Of a DNA stretch of 64,000 bases, positions 48,606 to 57,708 are shown one piece after another. The DNA comes from Candidatus Omnitrophota bacterium (GTDB lineage: Bacteria > Omnitrophota > Gorgyraeia > Zapsychrales > Zapsychraceae): the NCBI GenBank assembly GCA_020632495.1, contig JACKFL010000005.1, positions 1,364,001-1,428,000 on the forward strand, written 5' to 3'. Numbering within the stretch: position 1 is the first letter of the stretch; each line of letters begins with the position of its first letter. The translations under genes were made by a program, and so were the position numbers. The notes under the pieces were generated by a model. It searched no databases and was not told the DNA's origin. It saw nothing but the letters and a program-made list of their open reading frames with translations.

Positions 48606-50528
48606 TTATGATTGGGGGTTGAAAAGGGCGCGATATCGTCCGGATATGAAGGGATAGACCCGGTGTTTGATGTCGAGGTGATAAATGGAGCGGGCTTTTT
48701 TGTTCATCGGCCCGGCCAGTTGCGGTTTGCCCTGGTAAAGCTGGCTGAGCTCAAAGTAGGAGTGCGCGTCATCGGGATTGAGGGTCGTGGCGGCCTTGAA
48801 GTGTTCGATGGCCTGTTCGTCCTGGCCTAATTCCTGATAGACGCGGCCTAGATAGTACAAGGCGCCGTAGTGGTGCGGATGTCCGTCGAGGACGGCCTGA
48901 AAGGCCTTGATGGCCTCGCCGAAATTCTGCTGGCGAAAATGAGTCAGCCCGAGAAAATATTGCGCGCGGTGATTGAGCGGATTGATTTCCACCGACCGGG
49001 TCAGGTCCATGGCGGCGAGTTTGTCGTCACCGTAATAGTAGTAAAGGGCTCCGAGCATATATCGTGTCCGGGCGTCGTCGGGATGACGTGCGGCACGGGT
49101 TACGTATTGATCGAGGAGCATTTGCCGTTCCATGTTCAGTAGATTGTCCCGCGAACGGTAATCCGGTTCCAGAGACGCCGCCTGCAGCCAGAGTTCCACG
49201 GCCTTTTCCTTCTTGCCGGCCTGCCACGAAACCAGTCCGTAATAGTTCAATACATCCACATTGTTGGGAGTTTGTTGCCGCAGCGATTCCATTTCCGTAA
49301 GGGCCGCCTGCATCCGGCCGCGGTCCAGGTGGATGCGGGCGACGACCGGATCGATATCGACAAATGTCGCAAGCCGGTGCGGCGGTTCGGCAAAGTTTTC
49401 CTGCGCGGTCCCGATAAAGTGAATGGCATTAATCAGCGCGTAGCCGATAAAGAGCGAGACAATAATCCGCGGGGCCCAATGTTTTTTGGCGAAGTGCGCG
49501 CCGACCGCGGCGGTCAGGCAGACCGCCGGGATCAGGCTGGGCGCCGCCCACCAAAATTCTCCCCACGGCAGCCCGGGCTTGCTGAAAAAGCTCAGGCCAA
49601 CCACATAAACCGCAAAGACCCATAGCAGCAGGCGTTTGAGTTCGTGTTTGACCACAAATAGGGAGGCGAGCACGGATCCCAGCATAACCGTTCCGGTGAC
49701 ACCGTCGACAATCGCGTGTTCCCAGCTGATGACCAGCCGGTAATCCCATCCGCGAATCCATGACAGGACCTCGATCAGATAAAAGTTTAGGGCCGTCAGA
49801 CGCGGACCGAAACGGTGGGGGGCATACATTTCGCCGCTGAAGATCAATTGCGAGCTGCCGTTCAGCAGGATCCAGATAAGCCACGGCACGATCGTTAACA
49901 GGAACAACCCCGCGCTGATCCAAAGTTCACGGCGCTTGAGCCAGCCCCGGTATGCCTTGGAGGAGAGCAGAAACAGAAAGAACGCGGCGGCCATCACGAT
50001 CGCGACACCCTTGGTCAGAAACGCGAGCCCCATCACCGGACCAACCCAGTATATGTAACGCTCCCGTCCGTGAACGATGGCCTTGTAAAAGAGGTAGATC
50101 GCGAGGGTCAGTAAAAATAACAGCAGGCTGGCGTTTTCGGCCTTGACCGAGACATGAATATGGTACTGGCTGAGCGCCAGCAAGGTGAGCGCCAGCAGGC
50201 TCGCGCGCCGGCCGAGGTCCCGCATCAGCAGGTAAACCAGCAACATGGTCAGCGTGCCGAAGAGCAGATGCAGGAATCGGACGCCGAACTTGGACTGATC
50301 GAAGACCGTCATGCCCAGCCGTGTGAGGTAAACGTTCAGCAGCGGATGCTGCACGTAAGGGTCTTCCATGGCGAGATTGCTCCAGCCGAGGTCCGTGGCG
50401 ACAACGATGTTGCGCCGTTCATCGCTGGTGTAGGGCGCGGTGATGGTTACAAAACGCAGGGCGAATCCGGCCAGCAAGATGATGGCCGCGTAGAGCGCGA
50501 TTTGGGGGATCTTTGGATTGTCATTCAT
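48606..50528 (-). CDS. GT39/ArnT-like membrane glycosyltransferase fused to TPR repeats
   Basis: 640 residues. The first ~420 form a polytopic GT-C glycosyltransferase: TSDERRNIVV gives the early DE motif in the first loop, and RFLHLLFGTLTMLLVYLLMR and GPVMGLAFLTKGVAIVMAAA are typical of ArnT/PMT (family 39) with GLAFLTKG. The C-terminal ~220 residues are tetratricopeptide repeats (for example NYYGLVSWQAGKKEKAVELW, HYGALYYLGRVYQELGQDEQ, AHSYFELSQLY). It probably transfers a sugar or phosphosugar from a polyprenyl-phosphate donor at the outer face of the inner membrane. TPR may mediate complex formation. It lies downstream of RNA candidate C. Confidence 0.85.
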   Translation of the reverse strand: MNDNPKIPQIALYAAIILLAGFALRFVTITAPYTSDERRNIVVATDLGWSNLAMEDPYVQHPLLNVYLTRLGMTVFDQSKFGVRFLHLLFGTLTMLLVYLLMRDLGRRASLLALTLLALSQYHIHVSVKAENASLLLFLLTLAIYLFYKAIVHGRERYIYWVGPVMGLAFLTKGVAIVMAAAFFLFLLSSKAYRGWLKRRELWISAGLFLLTIVPWLIWILLNGSSQLIFSGEMYAPHRFGPRLTALNFYLIEVLSWIRGWDYRLVISWEHAIVDGVTGTVMLGSVLASLFVVKHELKRLLLWVFAVYVVGLSFFSKPGLPWGEFWWAAPSLIPAVCLTAAVGAHFAKKHWAPRIIVSLFIGYALINAIHFIGTAQENFAEPPHRLATFVDIDPVVARIHLDRGRMQAALTEMESLRQQTPNNVDVLNYYGLVSWQAGKKEKAVELWLQAASLEPDYRSRDNLLNMERQMLLDQYVTRAARHPDDARTRYMLGALYYYYGDDKLAAMDLTRSVEINPLNHRAQYFLGLTHFRQQNFGEAIKAFQAVLDGHPHHYGALYYLGRVYQELGQDEQAIEHFKAATTLNPDDAHSYFELSQLYQGKPQLAGPMNKKARSIYHLDIKHRVYPFISGRYRALFNPQS

Positions 50529-50605
50529 GGCGATATCCGATCATGGCTACGGGTCGCATTGCGGACGACCGTTTGGCGTTATGCCGCCGATAGCGCTAGC
50601 GCGCG

Positions 50606-50785
50606 AAAAAGCCCGCCTCGGTTGGTGAGGGTTGTAAGCACGTCGATGTGAGGAGCGCGGGATACCGGTTGGGAAGCACGTCCCGGACCGGCAGGATCAT
50701 GTGAAAGGTTCGCATAAGCCGAATCCTGGGGCAAGGGACCCGGTTGAGGTTTGTCTAAAGACCCGGAGAGGACCCTTGCCCTGCT
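50606..50785 (-). ncRNA. Structured RNA candidate C (leader of glycosyltransferase or small RNA)
   Basis: A ~180-nt unit on the minus strand. Extended -10 TGGTATTAT (minus strand of 50792-50800) places +1 near 50785. Stems: GGGCAAGGG with CCCTTGCCC (~50780-50734 in plus coordinates); CAGGAT with ATCCTG; CCGGT with ACCGG. The 3' part CCTCACCAACCGAGGCGGGCTTTTT (split by short loop) ends in five T at 50606-50610, a likely terminator 78 bases before the glycosyltransferase ATG. No ORF. Could be a riboswitch-like attenuator or a free small RNA; no known family matched. Confidence 0.45.
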
Positions 50786-50874
50786 GCTTCAATAATACCA
50801 TAGGGAAGGCGATTTAACACATTTTTTCCGTAATCTCTTGGGCCGGGGGCGGCCCGATGGAAGTTGCGTAATCA
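50786..50874. other. Remaining spacer between RNA candidate C and the MFS gene
   Basis: Contains the extended -10 at 50792-50800 and an AT-rich stretch at 50808-50835. Nothing else evident. Confidence 0.4.
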
Positions 50875-52191
50875 TCATATTTGCATAGACTTACGTTCTA
50901 TTCCCGCGATCGGTTTGATGCCGATCATACTGAAAAGCAGCTGGTGGCTGCGGATTTTATCCACGGGCCGGACCTCACTGACCATCCGCGGCAGCGTCAC
51001 TCCGGCGATCAATCGCAGGGCCGCGGAAATCAGGAACAGGCACAGCATGCGGTGGCCGTTGACCTCCGGCAGGAGCGGCAGGATCTTGCCGCCGAGGAAC
51101 GTCCCCAGGCCGAGCGCCACGGCGTTTACCACTCCGCAATAGGCGATGCAGCGGGTCCGTTTCTCCGGGGTCACCGCATCGTAGATGAAGTTCGAGCTGG
51201 CCAAGGTAAAGCCCGCCCATAAAAAGCCCGAGATAATCTCGGCAAACAACAGGAGAAAGAAGTTTTGGCTGATCGACCATAGAATGGGATTAATGGCGAA
51301 CAGCGGGGCGATAAAACTCAGGACCTTGAGATTACCCGTCCGGTCCGCATGCCGGCCCCAGCGCGGGATAATCAGGTACAACACGATCGGCGCGATGATA
51401 TTGATGATGGTGTAATAGTAGTAGTTGAACGACAAGTTCTCCAACATAAAGACGGCGAAATAGGGCGAAGCCAGTCCGATCGAGAAGTTCATGCCGGCCA
51501 TAAAAAAGACAAAGCGCACGAAATTGCTGCGCCGGAAACTGGTCAAGAAAGCCCAGAAGCTGAAATCATGCTGCTTTGAATATTCGATGGCGGGCTCGTT
51601 GACCCGACCGACAAATACCGCCGACATAAACCGGCTGATGCCCGCCAGGGCGAACAGGATGATAAAACCGGCGTAGGCATCGTATTTTTCGATGAATCCC
51701 AGCAGGCAGCCGGCGGTGAAGGTGGCGCCGATGGTGAGCAGCCCGATATTACGCGCCCGCCAGCCGAAATATACACCGCGCCGGTCTTCATCGACAAGAT
51801 TTGATATCAGGCTGAACCAGCACGGCTGGGTTAAGGCTTGGCAGGCCCCGGAGAACACGGCGAGCACGATGACCGGAAGCGGTTGCATCTGACGATTGAG
51901 GGCCAGGACGGCCAGGGCGACCAACGCCGCGCTTTGCAGGACGCTGAAAATGATGACGACCCGTTTGCGGGAGCCGACCCGGCGGGCGATATCGGCACTG
52001 GGCAGCGTGAAGAGTGAGCCGGTAACGCTGTTGAGACTGCTGGTCAGACCCACGTGAAAAGCGGTCCCGCCGGCAAGCAGCAGGAATGGAGTGACATAGT
52101 CCTGACAGAAGCCGATCATCAGACAGCGGAACAGCGCGGCTTGATAGGACGTCTTCAGGTCTTTACTTTTCTCATGATCAATGATGGCCAT
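50875..52191 (-). CDS. Major facilitator superfamily transporter
   Basis: 438 residues, about 12 hydrophobic segments. The loop 2-3 motif reads ADIARRVGSRKRVVI, a form of the MFS GxxxDRxGRR signature, and VDEDRRGVYFGWRARN and HADRTGNLKVLS give corresponding cytoplasmic loops. Closest in appearance are the sugar-exporter/YxiO-like or 'FucP-like' transporters, substrate not inferable. The start codon is six bases after a TATAAT box (minus strand), so the mRNA is predicted leaderless. Convergence with the cytochrome gene: that gene is on the opposite strand upstream. Confidence 0.85.
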   Translation of the reverse strand: MAIIDHEKSKDLKTSYQAALFRCLMIGFCQDYVTPFLLLAGGTAFHVGLTSSLNSVTGSLFTLPSADIARRVGSRKRVVIIFSVLQSAALVALAVLALNRQMQPLPVIVLAVFSGACQALTQPCWFSLISNLVDEDRRGVYFGWRARNIGLLTIGATFTAGCLLGFIEKYDAYAGFIILFALAGISRFMSAVFVGRVNEPAIEYSKQHDFSFWAFLTSFRRSNFVRFVFFMAGMNFSIGLASPYFAVFMLENLSFNYYYYTIINIIAPIVLYLIIPRWGRHADRTGNLKVLSFIAPLFAINPILWSISQNFFLLLFAEIISGFLWAGFTLASSNFIYDAVTPEKRTRCIAYCGVVNAVALGLGTFLGGKILPLLPEVNGHRMLCLFLISAALRLIAGVTLPRMVSEVRPVDKIRSHQLLFSMIGIKPIAGIERKSMQI

Positions 52192-52197
52192 GCCGCC

Positions 52198-52226
52198 ATT
52201 ATATTACATTCGTCTGGCGACACCAA
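52198..52226 (-). promoter_or_regulatory. Promoter of the leaderless MFS gene
   Basis: On the minus strand: TTGGTG (52226-52221), 17-base spacer, TATAAT (52203-52198), then six bases GGCGGC to the initiator ATG at 52191. Confidence 0.65.
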
Positions 52227-52275
52227 CACTTCATCCGGGATATATTTACAAAATCCTTTCCCGCTGGAAATGCGC

Positions 52276-52281
52276 TATAAT
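52276..52281 (+). promoter_or_regulatory. -10 box of the cytochrome c gene
   Basis: Consensus TATAAT 49 bases before ATG 52330; a clear -35 at the proper distance is not seen. Confidence 0.5.
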
Positions 52282-52329
52282 AAAGACGAATCGACCATTC
52301 ACCAGATGACCGTCAGGAAAGGCAGGGGG

Positions 52330-52929
52330 ATGATGAAGAAAATCCTAACCATACTCGCCGTGATTTCGCTCACGGCACTTCGTCCGTTGGGCGCGGAGGA
52401 GACTCCGCCGGAGGTCAAGGAGCACCATGAGTTCACCAGACAGCTTATCAAAGAGTGCATTTCCGTCAAGCACGGCCAAATGATCCGCTGTATCAGGGAA
52501 GGCATTGACGCAGTTACCGGTGAAGAGTTTGACATCGGTGATGAGAAACAATCTGCTGAGAGTGTCCTTTGGGAGGCCCCGTTTGAAGTGCGCGCGGAGG
52601 ACAACCCCTTCCCGGCGGACGAAGAGTCTGTGTCCAAGGGGCGCGCGTTTTACCGTGTTCACTGTTCACAGTGTCACGGCATGAAGGGCGGCGGTGACGG
52701 ACCCGCGGCCGCGGATTTCGGGCAGCCGATCACCGACCTGAGGAGCACCCAGACGCAGAAACGGACCGACGGCGAGTTGATGTGGAAGATAACGGAAGGC
52801 GGATGGCCCATGCCGGCGTTCGGCTACCAGGAGGAATGGGGTCCGGAAGATCTGTGGCATGTGATCAATTATCTGCGAACGCTGGACTTTGAAGAGCAAT
52901 TGCCGGAAGATGGAACAGATCTCCCTTAA
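52330..52929 (+). CDS. Exported class I cytochrome c
   Basis: 199 residues from ATG 52330 (adjacent ATG 52333 possible; AGGCAGGGGG precedes). Signal peptide (ILTILAVISLTALRPLGA), then ~80 residues with no known domain, then a single heme domain: CSQCHG (Cys112, Cys115, His116) in YRVHCSQCHGMKGGGDGPAA and the axial Met in GGWPMPAFGYQEEW. Spacing is that of small soluble periplasmic electron carriers. It is separated from the MFS gene (opposite strand) and followed by the dockerin-bearing gene. Partner oxidase or reductase not visible here. Confidence 0.88.
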   Translation: MMKKILTILAVISLTALRPLGAEETPPEVKEHHEFTRQLIKECISVKHGQMIRCIREGIDAVTGEEFDIGDEKQSAESVLWEAPFEVRAEDNPFPADEESVSKGRAFYRVHCSQCHGMKGGGDGPAAADFGQPITDLRSTQTQKRTDGELMWKITEGGWPMPAFGYQEEWGPEDLWHVINYLRTLDFEEQLPEDGTDLP

Positions 52930-53025
52930 GCCATTCTGACATCTTTGATTTGGGATGACAGCCATACAGCGGTAAGTCCGTTGCCGGTTTTCCGAGTGGC
53001 GCCCATTCATAACAGAGGAGTTTTC

Positions 53026-54627
53026 ATGAGAAGCCGGGTCCTTCTGCTCCCGGGCCTGCTGGTTTTAATTACGGTAACCGCGGCAGGCGCCCAACAACCT
53101 ACCCACCAATCCCTCTCCGTTACAGCCGAACCCTACGTAAAATATTTTTTGGACCGGACCCTCGACGACACCACCGAGTTTGAGGGGCTGACCCGCAGCT
53201 ACCAGCGCAGTCTGGAGCCTCCGTCCACACCCAATGAAGGCCTTGCCCTAAACGGTGCGGCCGGATACGACATGTCCATCCTGGGCCACCTGCGGTTGGG
53301 CGCCGGCGACACCTCGGTTATAGACAGGTACGTTCACTATTATCATATGCTGGATGTTGTGACCAACCCGCTGTACAACACCAGCGGGGACTACACGGAT
53401 GACATGCTGAACCCGATTAAGAACGGGCCGTTTCGCATCATTCGTATCTCGGGGCGCGATGTTCCGGATTGGTTTTTAACTTGGGACTTTGTGGTGGATA
53501 CCGGAGCTGGCGCGGCGCTGGCGATGTATGCCTTGGACGCGCACACCATCTACGGAGATCAGGACTATCTGGAGGTTGCCGGCACGATCGGGGATTTTAT
53601 GCTGAAATTGGTGGATGGTGACGGCGGGGTGCGGTTCGGACCGGTCGGCATGTATCATCCCTCCGGGCCGGATTTCTTTTGGGAACTCAAGTCGACGGAA
53701 CAAAACATGCGCGTGATGTATACGCTGGAGGCCCTGTCCGGCGTCACCGGTGTCCAGGCATATGCGGACGCGGCAGCGGGAATCAGGTCCTGGTTGAAGA
53801 CCATGTACGATTTTGCGGCGCATTTGTTTTGCGAGGCCGCGATCTTTGACGGCGCGACGTGGGGAAAAGTCACCGTCGGGGCGGGCGCCTCTCCGACGGA
53901 TGTCACCGCATTCGCGCCTTTACGCATGATGCTGGAGGATTCATTTTTCGGAACGACCTATGCCGACCGCGCCCAGGAGGTCGACGATATGTTTAATGCC
54001 ATTGAGCAGCGTAACGCCTTTTTTGACGGGCAAAACCGGCCGTTGCTGTTCCGCTTTTCATTGGGTCAGCAAAACCAAACTTTCGGTTCGATTGAGTGGT
54101 CATCCCAAATGGCCCTGGCCTACCTCAGGGCGGTTGAACTGTTTACCGAGCTTGGTGACACAACGCGGGCCGCTCTCTATCAGGAGCGCTATGATACCCT
54201 GATTGCCAATTTGGAGTCGCTGTTTACGCCCGCCCCGGATGACTCTGCCGCACTGATCGCTTCCTATGCGATATATCCGGACGGTTCTCCGGCGGGCAGT
54301 GTTTTGACCGGTACGGGTTTTGCCACCATTAATGCCGAAGCCGCCCTGGCGTGCGCCTGGTTTGCCTTCGCCAAGGCCGGCTTCGATCCCACCATCGCGA
54401 CCGGCAGGCAATCGATTTCATACGGCGATGTCAACGCAGACGGGATCATTTCCGCTGTCGACGCGTCGCAGGCGGCGCGGTATTCCGTACTCCTGCTCAC
54501 CTTGAGCCCCGACGCGGTCGTGCGAGGAGACGTCAACGGAGACGGGGCCATTACCGCCATCGACGCCTCACAGATCGCCCGCTACTCGGTGGGCCTGCTT
54601 TCGGTCTTTCCGGTCCAATCCCCGTAA
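53026..54627 (+). CDS. Secreted (alpha/alpha)6-barrel-like protein with C-terminal dockerin repeats
   Basis: 533 residues. Signal peptide (LLLPGLLVLITVTAAGA), then ~430 residues of helical repeats with aromatic-rich motifs (FRIIRISGRDVPDWFLTWDF, YHPSGPDFFWELKSTEQNMR, IEWSSQMALAYLRAVELF), like glycoside hydrolase or lyase (alpha/alpha)6 barrels. The C-terminal ~60 residues contain two dockerin type I calcium loops: GDVNADGIISAVDASQAARY and GDVNGDGAITAIDASQIARY. Catalytic acids cannot be assigned safely. AACAGAGGAGTTTTC precedes the start; the longer frame from 52945 is not supported. Dockerins outside classic cellulosomes are known, and a matching cohesin is not in the window. Confidence 0.85.
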   Translation: MRSRVLLLPGLLVLITVTAAGAQQPTHQSLSVTAEPYVKYFLDRTLDDTTEFEGLTRSYQRSLEPPSTPNEGLALNGAAGYDMSILGHLRLGAGDTSVIDRYVHYYHMLDVVTNPLYNTSGDYTDDMLNPIKNGPFRIIRISGRDVPDWFLTWDFVVDTGAGAALAMYALDAHTIYGDQDYLEVAGTIGDFMLKLVDGDGGVRFGPVGMYHPSGPDFFWELKSTEQNMRVMYTLEALSGVTGVQAYADAAAGIRSWLKTMYDFAAHLFCEAAIFDGATWGKVTVGAGASPTDVTAFAPLRMMLEDSFFGTTYADRAQEVDDMFNAIEQRNAFFDGQNRPLLFRFSLGQQNQTFGSIEWSSQMALAYLRAVELFTELGDTTRAALYQERYDTLIANLESLFTPAPDDSAALIASYAIYPDGSPAGSVLTGTGFATINAEAALACAWFAFAKAGFDPTIATGRQSISYGDVNADGIISAVDASQAARYSVLLLTLSPDAVVRGDVNGDGAITAIDASQIARYSVGLLSVFPVQSP

Positions 54628-54961
54628 GTTCAAGCAAAGCCTCTTCTTATGAGGGGATACAACTTTTTTACATCTTTTTACAACCCCGTGACAACTTATA
54701 GGGGATTGGGTGCGATACTGTAAGCGTCGGATGTTACGGATCGCAACCTCCTAGCGAACCGATCATATATAAATTAGACCCAGTTTCGGGGTGGGAATTG
54801 CTGGTAACTATCTTCCCAGACAATTCCCATCCCGGCTGTCCACCCCGGTTATCCCGCCATTCTTCCGTCATCACAATCTCAATCCAACGCGCTGGAAAAA
54901 GGCATTTGCGTGTGTGATAATGTTTCCGGTTTAAATCGTTACGCGACTTTGCGGGGACCCT
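54628..54961 (+). promoter_or_regulatory. Regulatory region of the PhoR/PhoB-like pair
   Basis: TTTACA at 54667 and 54677 and GTGACA at 54688 are spaced 10 and 11 bases, suggesting OmpR/PhoB binding. A nearly continuous 46-base hairpin (GGGGTGGGAATTG 54788-54800 with CAATTCCCATCCC 54821-54833, plus inner CTGG/CCAG) lies in the middle. The likely start promoter is an extended -10 TGTGATAAT ending at 54921, followed by a 40-base leader and the GTG at 54962. Confidence 0.5.
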
Positions 54962-56620
54962 GTGTTTAAAAACGTCAAACCCTCATCCCGGCTGTGGATT
55001 TTCTTCGTGCTGGGGATCATGATCCCGTCTTTACTGCTGGGTTATTTTGCCGTGCGCACGGTGGAGCAGGAGGAGGCGGTCCTGGCCTACCGGTGGAAGG
55101 AATCGCTGAACATTGAGGTCTACCACGTCGCCCGGCTGATGCGCAGCCAGCTGGACACCGTTCACCGCGAGCTGGATGCGATCTTCCTGAATCCTCCCGC
55201 CCAGCTCGATGATTTTGTCAACAAGGCCCCCGGCAAATCCCCCTACATCGAAACGTTGTTCGTACTCTCCCCGGAGCGTTTTTTTCTCTATCCCCATTAC
55301 AATGACGGATTGACCTTTGCCCAGTGGGCTTTCATACAGAATCACTTTGATTTTTTCAAGGACCGCCAATCCACGCCGTCGTTCGATCAGTTCGCTGCGT
55401 ATGATGCCCCGGCAGCCCGACCGCGAAACATCGACCTGCGTGTTTCGGAGGCCGGTTCCGTTAAGCGCCGGGCCTTGACTTTTAGCGATATCATCCGTGA
55501 CCGGCGCAGCGGGATCATCCCGCAGATGATCGATAACACGCTGCACTTGATCTATTGGGTGAAATGGCCCGACAACCGCATTGCCGGCTGCCTGATCGAT
55601 CAAGATCACATGATGACCGAATTGCTGCGGATCCTGCCGCGGTTGTATTCTAATCAACGTGTCCTGAATGTTTTGAATGAAAAGGGCAAGCCGTCATACG
55701 GATTCAAGACCCCGGTTCCCGTTGACTGGAGCGCGCCGTTCTTAACGGTTAAGATCAGTGATATCCTGCCGTTTTGGGAGGTGGCCGCTTATTTGACGGA
55801 CCCGCAGTACCTCAAACAGCGGGCGGAGTCCTCGGCTTTTATCATTTTCCTGATGATCTCCATTTTGGTGGCGACCATTCTGACCGGGTGCTATATCGTG
55901 ATCAAGTCTTTGCGCGAGCAAATTAAGGCCGCCCAGCAAAAGGCCACCTTCGCGGCCAATGTATCGCATGAACTGCGCACGCCGCTGACGTCGATCAAAA
56001 TGTTTATCGAAATGCTGCAGGATGACAGCATTCCGCCGGGTAAACGCTATGAGTACCTGAATATTATCCATGAGGAGACCGACCGACTCAGCCGGTTGAT
56101 TAACCGTATCCTCGATTTCAGCCGTTCCCACGAACAGCCGCGCCTCTATCACAAGAAATCCGAAGACCTCAGCCGGCTCGTCGCGGAACTGGTCCAAAAC
56201 CGTAGGACGTCGCTGGAACAAAAGGGGTTTGCCGTCCGCTACGAGCCGGTCGAGGGGCCGCTGCCGGTTTTGTGCGACAGGGAGGCCATTCAGCAGGTCC
56301 TGTTCAACCTGCTGGACAATGCCGAAAAATATTCCGCCAAGGAGAAGGCCGTCACCATCCGTGAGGCGCGACGCAACGGCCGGGCCTTGGTGGCCGTCGA
56401 GGATATGGGTGTCGGCATTGACGATGTGCATGCCGCGGAAATCTTCAAACCCTATTACCGGGTCGATGATCAGCTGACCAGCAACACGCAGGGCACCGGA
56501 CTGGGATTGACCATCGCCCAGCAAATTATGCGTGACCATCAAGGACGCATTGTGTATAAAGCCAAAGACAGCGGTTCGATCTTCGAGATCGAGTTGCCGC
56601 TTTATGAGGAGGCCGCATGA
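54962..56620 (+). CDS. Membrane sensor histidine kinase (PhoR-like)
   Basis: 552 residues, GTG start after GCGGGGACCCT. Membrane helix near residues 12-30 (WIFFVLGIMIPSLLLGYFAV), a ~260-residue periplasmic sensor part, second helix near 295-318 (FIIFLMISILVATILTGCYI), HisKA with His336 (VSHELRTPLTSIKMF) and an ATPase domain (LFNLLDNAEKYS, VEDMGVGIDDV, GTGLGLTIAQQI). No cytoplasmic PAS is visible. The large periplasmic domain may be double-Cache-like. It forms an ATGA overlap with the regulator, so they are a cognate pair. Confidence 0.9.
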   Translation: MFKNVKPSSRLWIFFVLGIMIPSLLLGYFAVRTVEQEEAVLAYRWKESLNIEVYHVARLMRSQLDTVHRELDAIFLNPPAQLDDFVNKAPGKSPYIETLFVLSPERFFLYPHYNDGLTFAQWAFIQNHFDFFKDRQSTPSFDQFAAYDAPAARPRNIDLRVSEAGSVKRRALTFSDIIRDRRSGIIPQMIDNTLHLIYWVKWPDNRIAGCLIDQDHMMTELLRILPRLYSNQRVLNVLNEKGKPSYGFKTPVPVDWSAPFLTVKISDILPFWEVAAYLTDPQYLKQRAESSAFIIFLMISILVATILTGCYIVIKSLREQIKAAQQKATFAANVSHELRTPLTSIKMFIEMLQDDSIPPGKRYEYLNIIHEETDRLSRLINRILDFSRSHEQPRLYHKKSEDLSRLVAELVQNRRTSLEQKGFAVRYEPVEGPLPVLCDREAIQQVLFNLLDNAEKYSAKEKAVTIREARRNGRALVAVEDMGVGIDDVHAAEIFKPYYRVDDQLTSNTQGTGLGLTIAQQIMRDHQGRIVYKAKDSGSIFEIELPLYEEAA

Positions 56621-57312
56621 AAAAGACCATTCTGATTGCCGAGGACAATGTCGCCATTCTCACCGGCCTCACGGACTTTCTCACCCATGAGGGCTTTGAC
56701 GTGGTGACCGCCACCGACGGTGAGTCGGCGCTGAAGTTGTATGAAGAGGGGCATCCGGATCTGCTGATCCTAGACATCATGATGCCCGGCATCAGCGGCT
56801 GGGACGTGTGCAAGGAAATCCGTAAAAAGGATAGTTCCCTTAAGATCATCATGTTGACCGCCAAGGGAGAAGAGACCGACAAGGTGGTGGGCCTCGAGAT
56901 GGGGGCCGATGATTATCTGGTGAAGCCGTTCAGCCTTAAGGAGTTGCTGGCCCGTATCCGCGCGGTCCTGCGCCGCGCCGCGGACAATACCGAACAGTCA
57001 GCCGAGATCATGTCCTTCGGCGACGTGAGCATCAATCCCAACACCCTGCAGGGGACCAAGTCCGGGGAGCAGTTCGATGTTTCGCTCCGCGAGATTCAAC
57101 TGCTGCAATATTTTTGCGCCAATGAAGGGGTAGCCCTGGACCGTTACAAGATCCTCGACAAGATCTGGGGCGTAAAGTACGGCGGGACCACGCGGACGCT
57201 GGACCAGCACGTTTCTAAATTGCGACACAAGATCGAGGACGATCCCCAGAATCCGCGCTACATCGTGACGGTCCACCGGGTCGGGTACCGCTTTATAGCG
57301 GATCCGTCATGA
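56617..57312 (+). CDS. OmpR/PhoB-family response regulator
   Basis: 231 residues: receiver (IAEDNVAILTG, phosphoacceptor Asp53 in LLILDIMMPGISG, IIMLTAKG, YLVKPFS) and a C-terminal winged helix (VSLREIQLLQYFCANEG, GTTRTLDQHVSKLRHKIEDD, RYIVTVHRVGYRFI). It would recognise 11-base-spaced direct repeats such as those at 14964 and 54667 (inference). Overlaps the preceding and following genes by 4 bases each. Confidence 0.93.
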   Translation: MKKTILIAEDNVAILTGLTDFLTHEGFDVVTATDGESALKLYEEGHPDLLILDIMMPGISGWDVCKEIRKKDSSLKIIMLTAKGEETDKVVGLEMGADDYLVKPFSLKELLARIRAVLRRAADNTEQSAEIMSFGDVSINPNTLQGTKSGEQFDVSLREIQLLQYFCANEGVALDRYKILDKIWGVKYGGTTRTLDQHVSKLRHKIEDDPQNPRYIVTVHRVGYRFIADPS

Positions 57313-57689
57313 AGCCGATTGCAGTTGCTCTCTTGATAATGCTTGTCACCGGGACAGCGGTTTACGCGGCCGGGGGGCTGACCGGTACCTGGCAGTACGC
57401 CAACCAGCGCGGTGCGTTACGGCTGACATTTGCCGATAATTATTCTTACCGGGTGGACTGGAACAATGACGGCCGCGCCGATATCAACGGGATTTACGAG
57501 TATTGGGATGAGCGGGTGATCTTCCGAGATGAATTTCCTGCCGGGACCACCGACTGCACCTCCCCCGGCGTTTATGCCGCACACCGGGAGGGAGACCGGT
57601 TGACCTTCTCTGTGTATTCGGATGATTGCCTCCCGAGGCGTAGCGCTTTGCGTGAGGCCTTTGTGCTCGACCGGGAAAATCGGAGATAA
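57309..57689 (+). CDS. Exported small protein linked to the two-component pair
   Basis: 126 residues; signal peptide (VALLIMLVTGTAVYA), mature domain starting GLTGTWQYANQRGALRLTFA with YSYRVDWNNDGRADINGIY, which resembles small lipocalin-like or DUF proteins. Two Cys (TDCTSP, SDDCLP) may form a disulfide. ATGA overlap with the regulator suggests that it is a target or accessory of the signalling pair. Confidence 0.7.
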   Translation: MKPIAVALLIMLVTGTAVYAAGGLTGTWQYANQRGALRLTFADNYSYRVDWNNDGRADINGIYEYWDERVIFRDEFPAGTTDCTSPGVYAAHREGDRLTFSVYSDDCLPRRSALREAFVLDRENRR

Positions 57690-57708
57690 GCGTACGAAGG
57701 GGGGGGAT

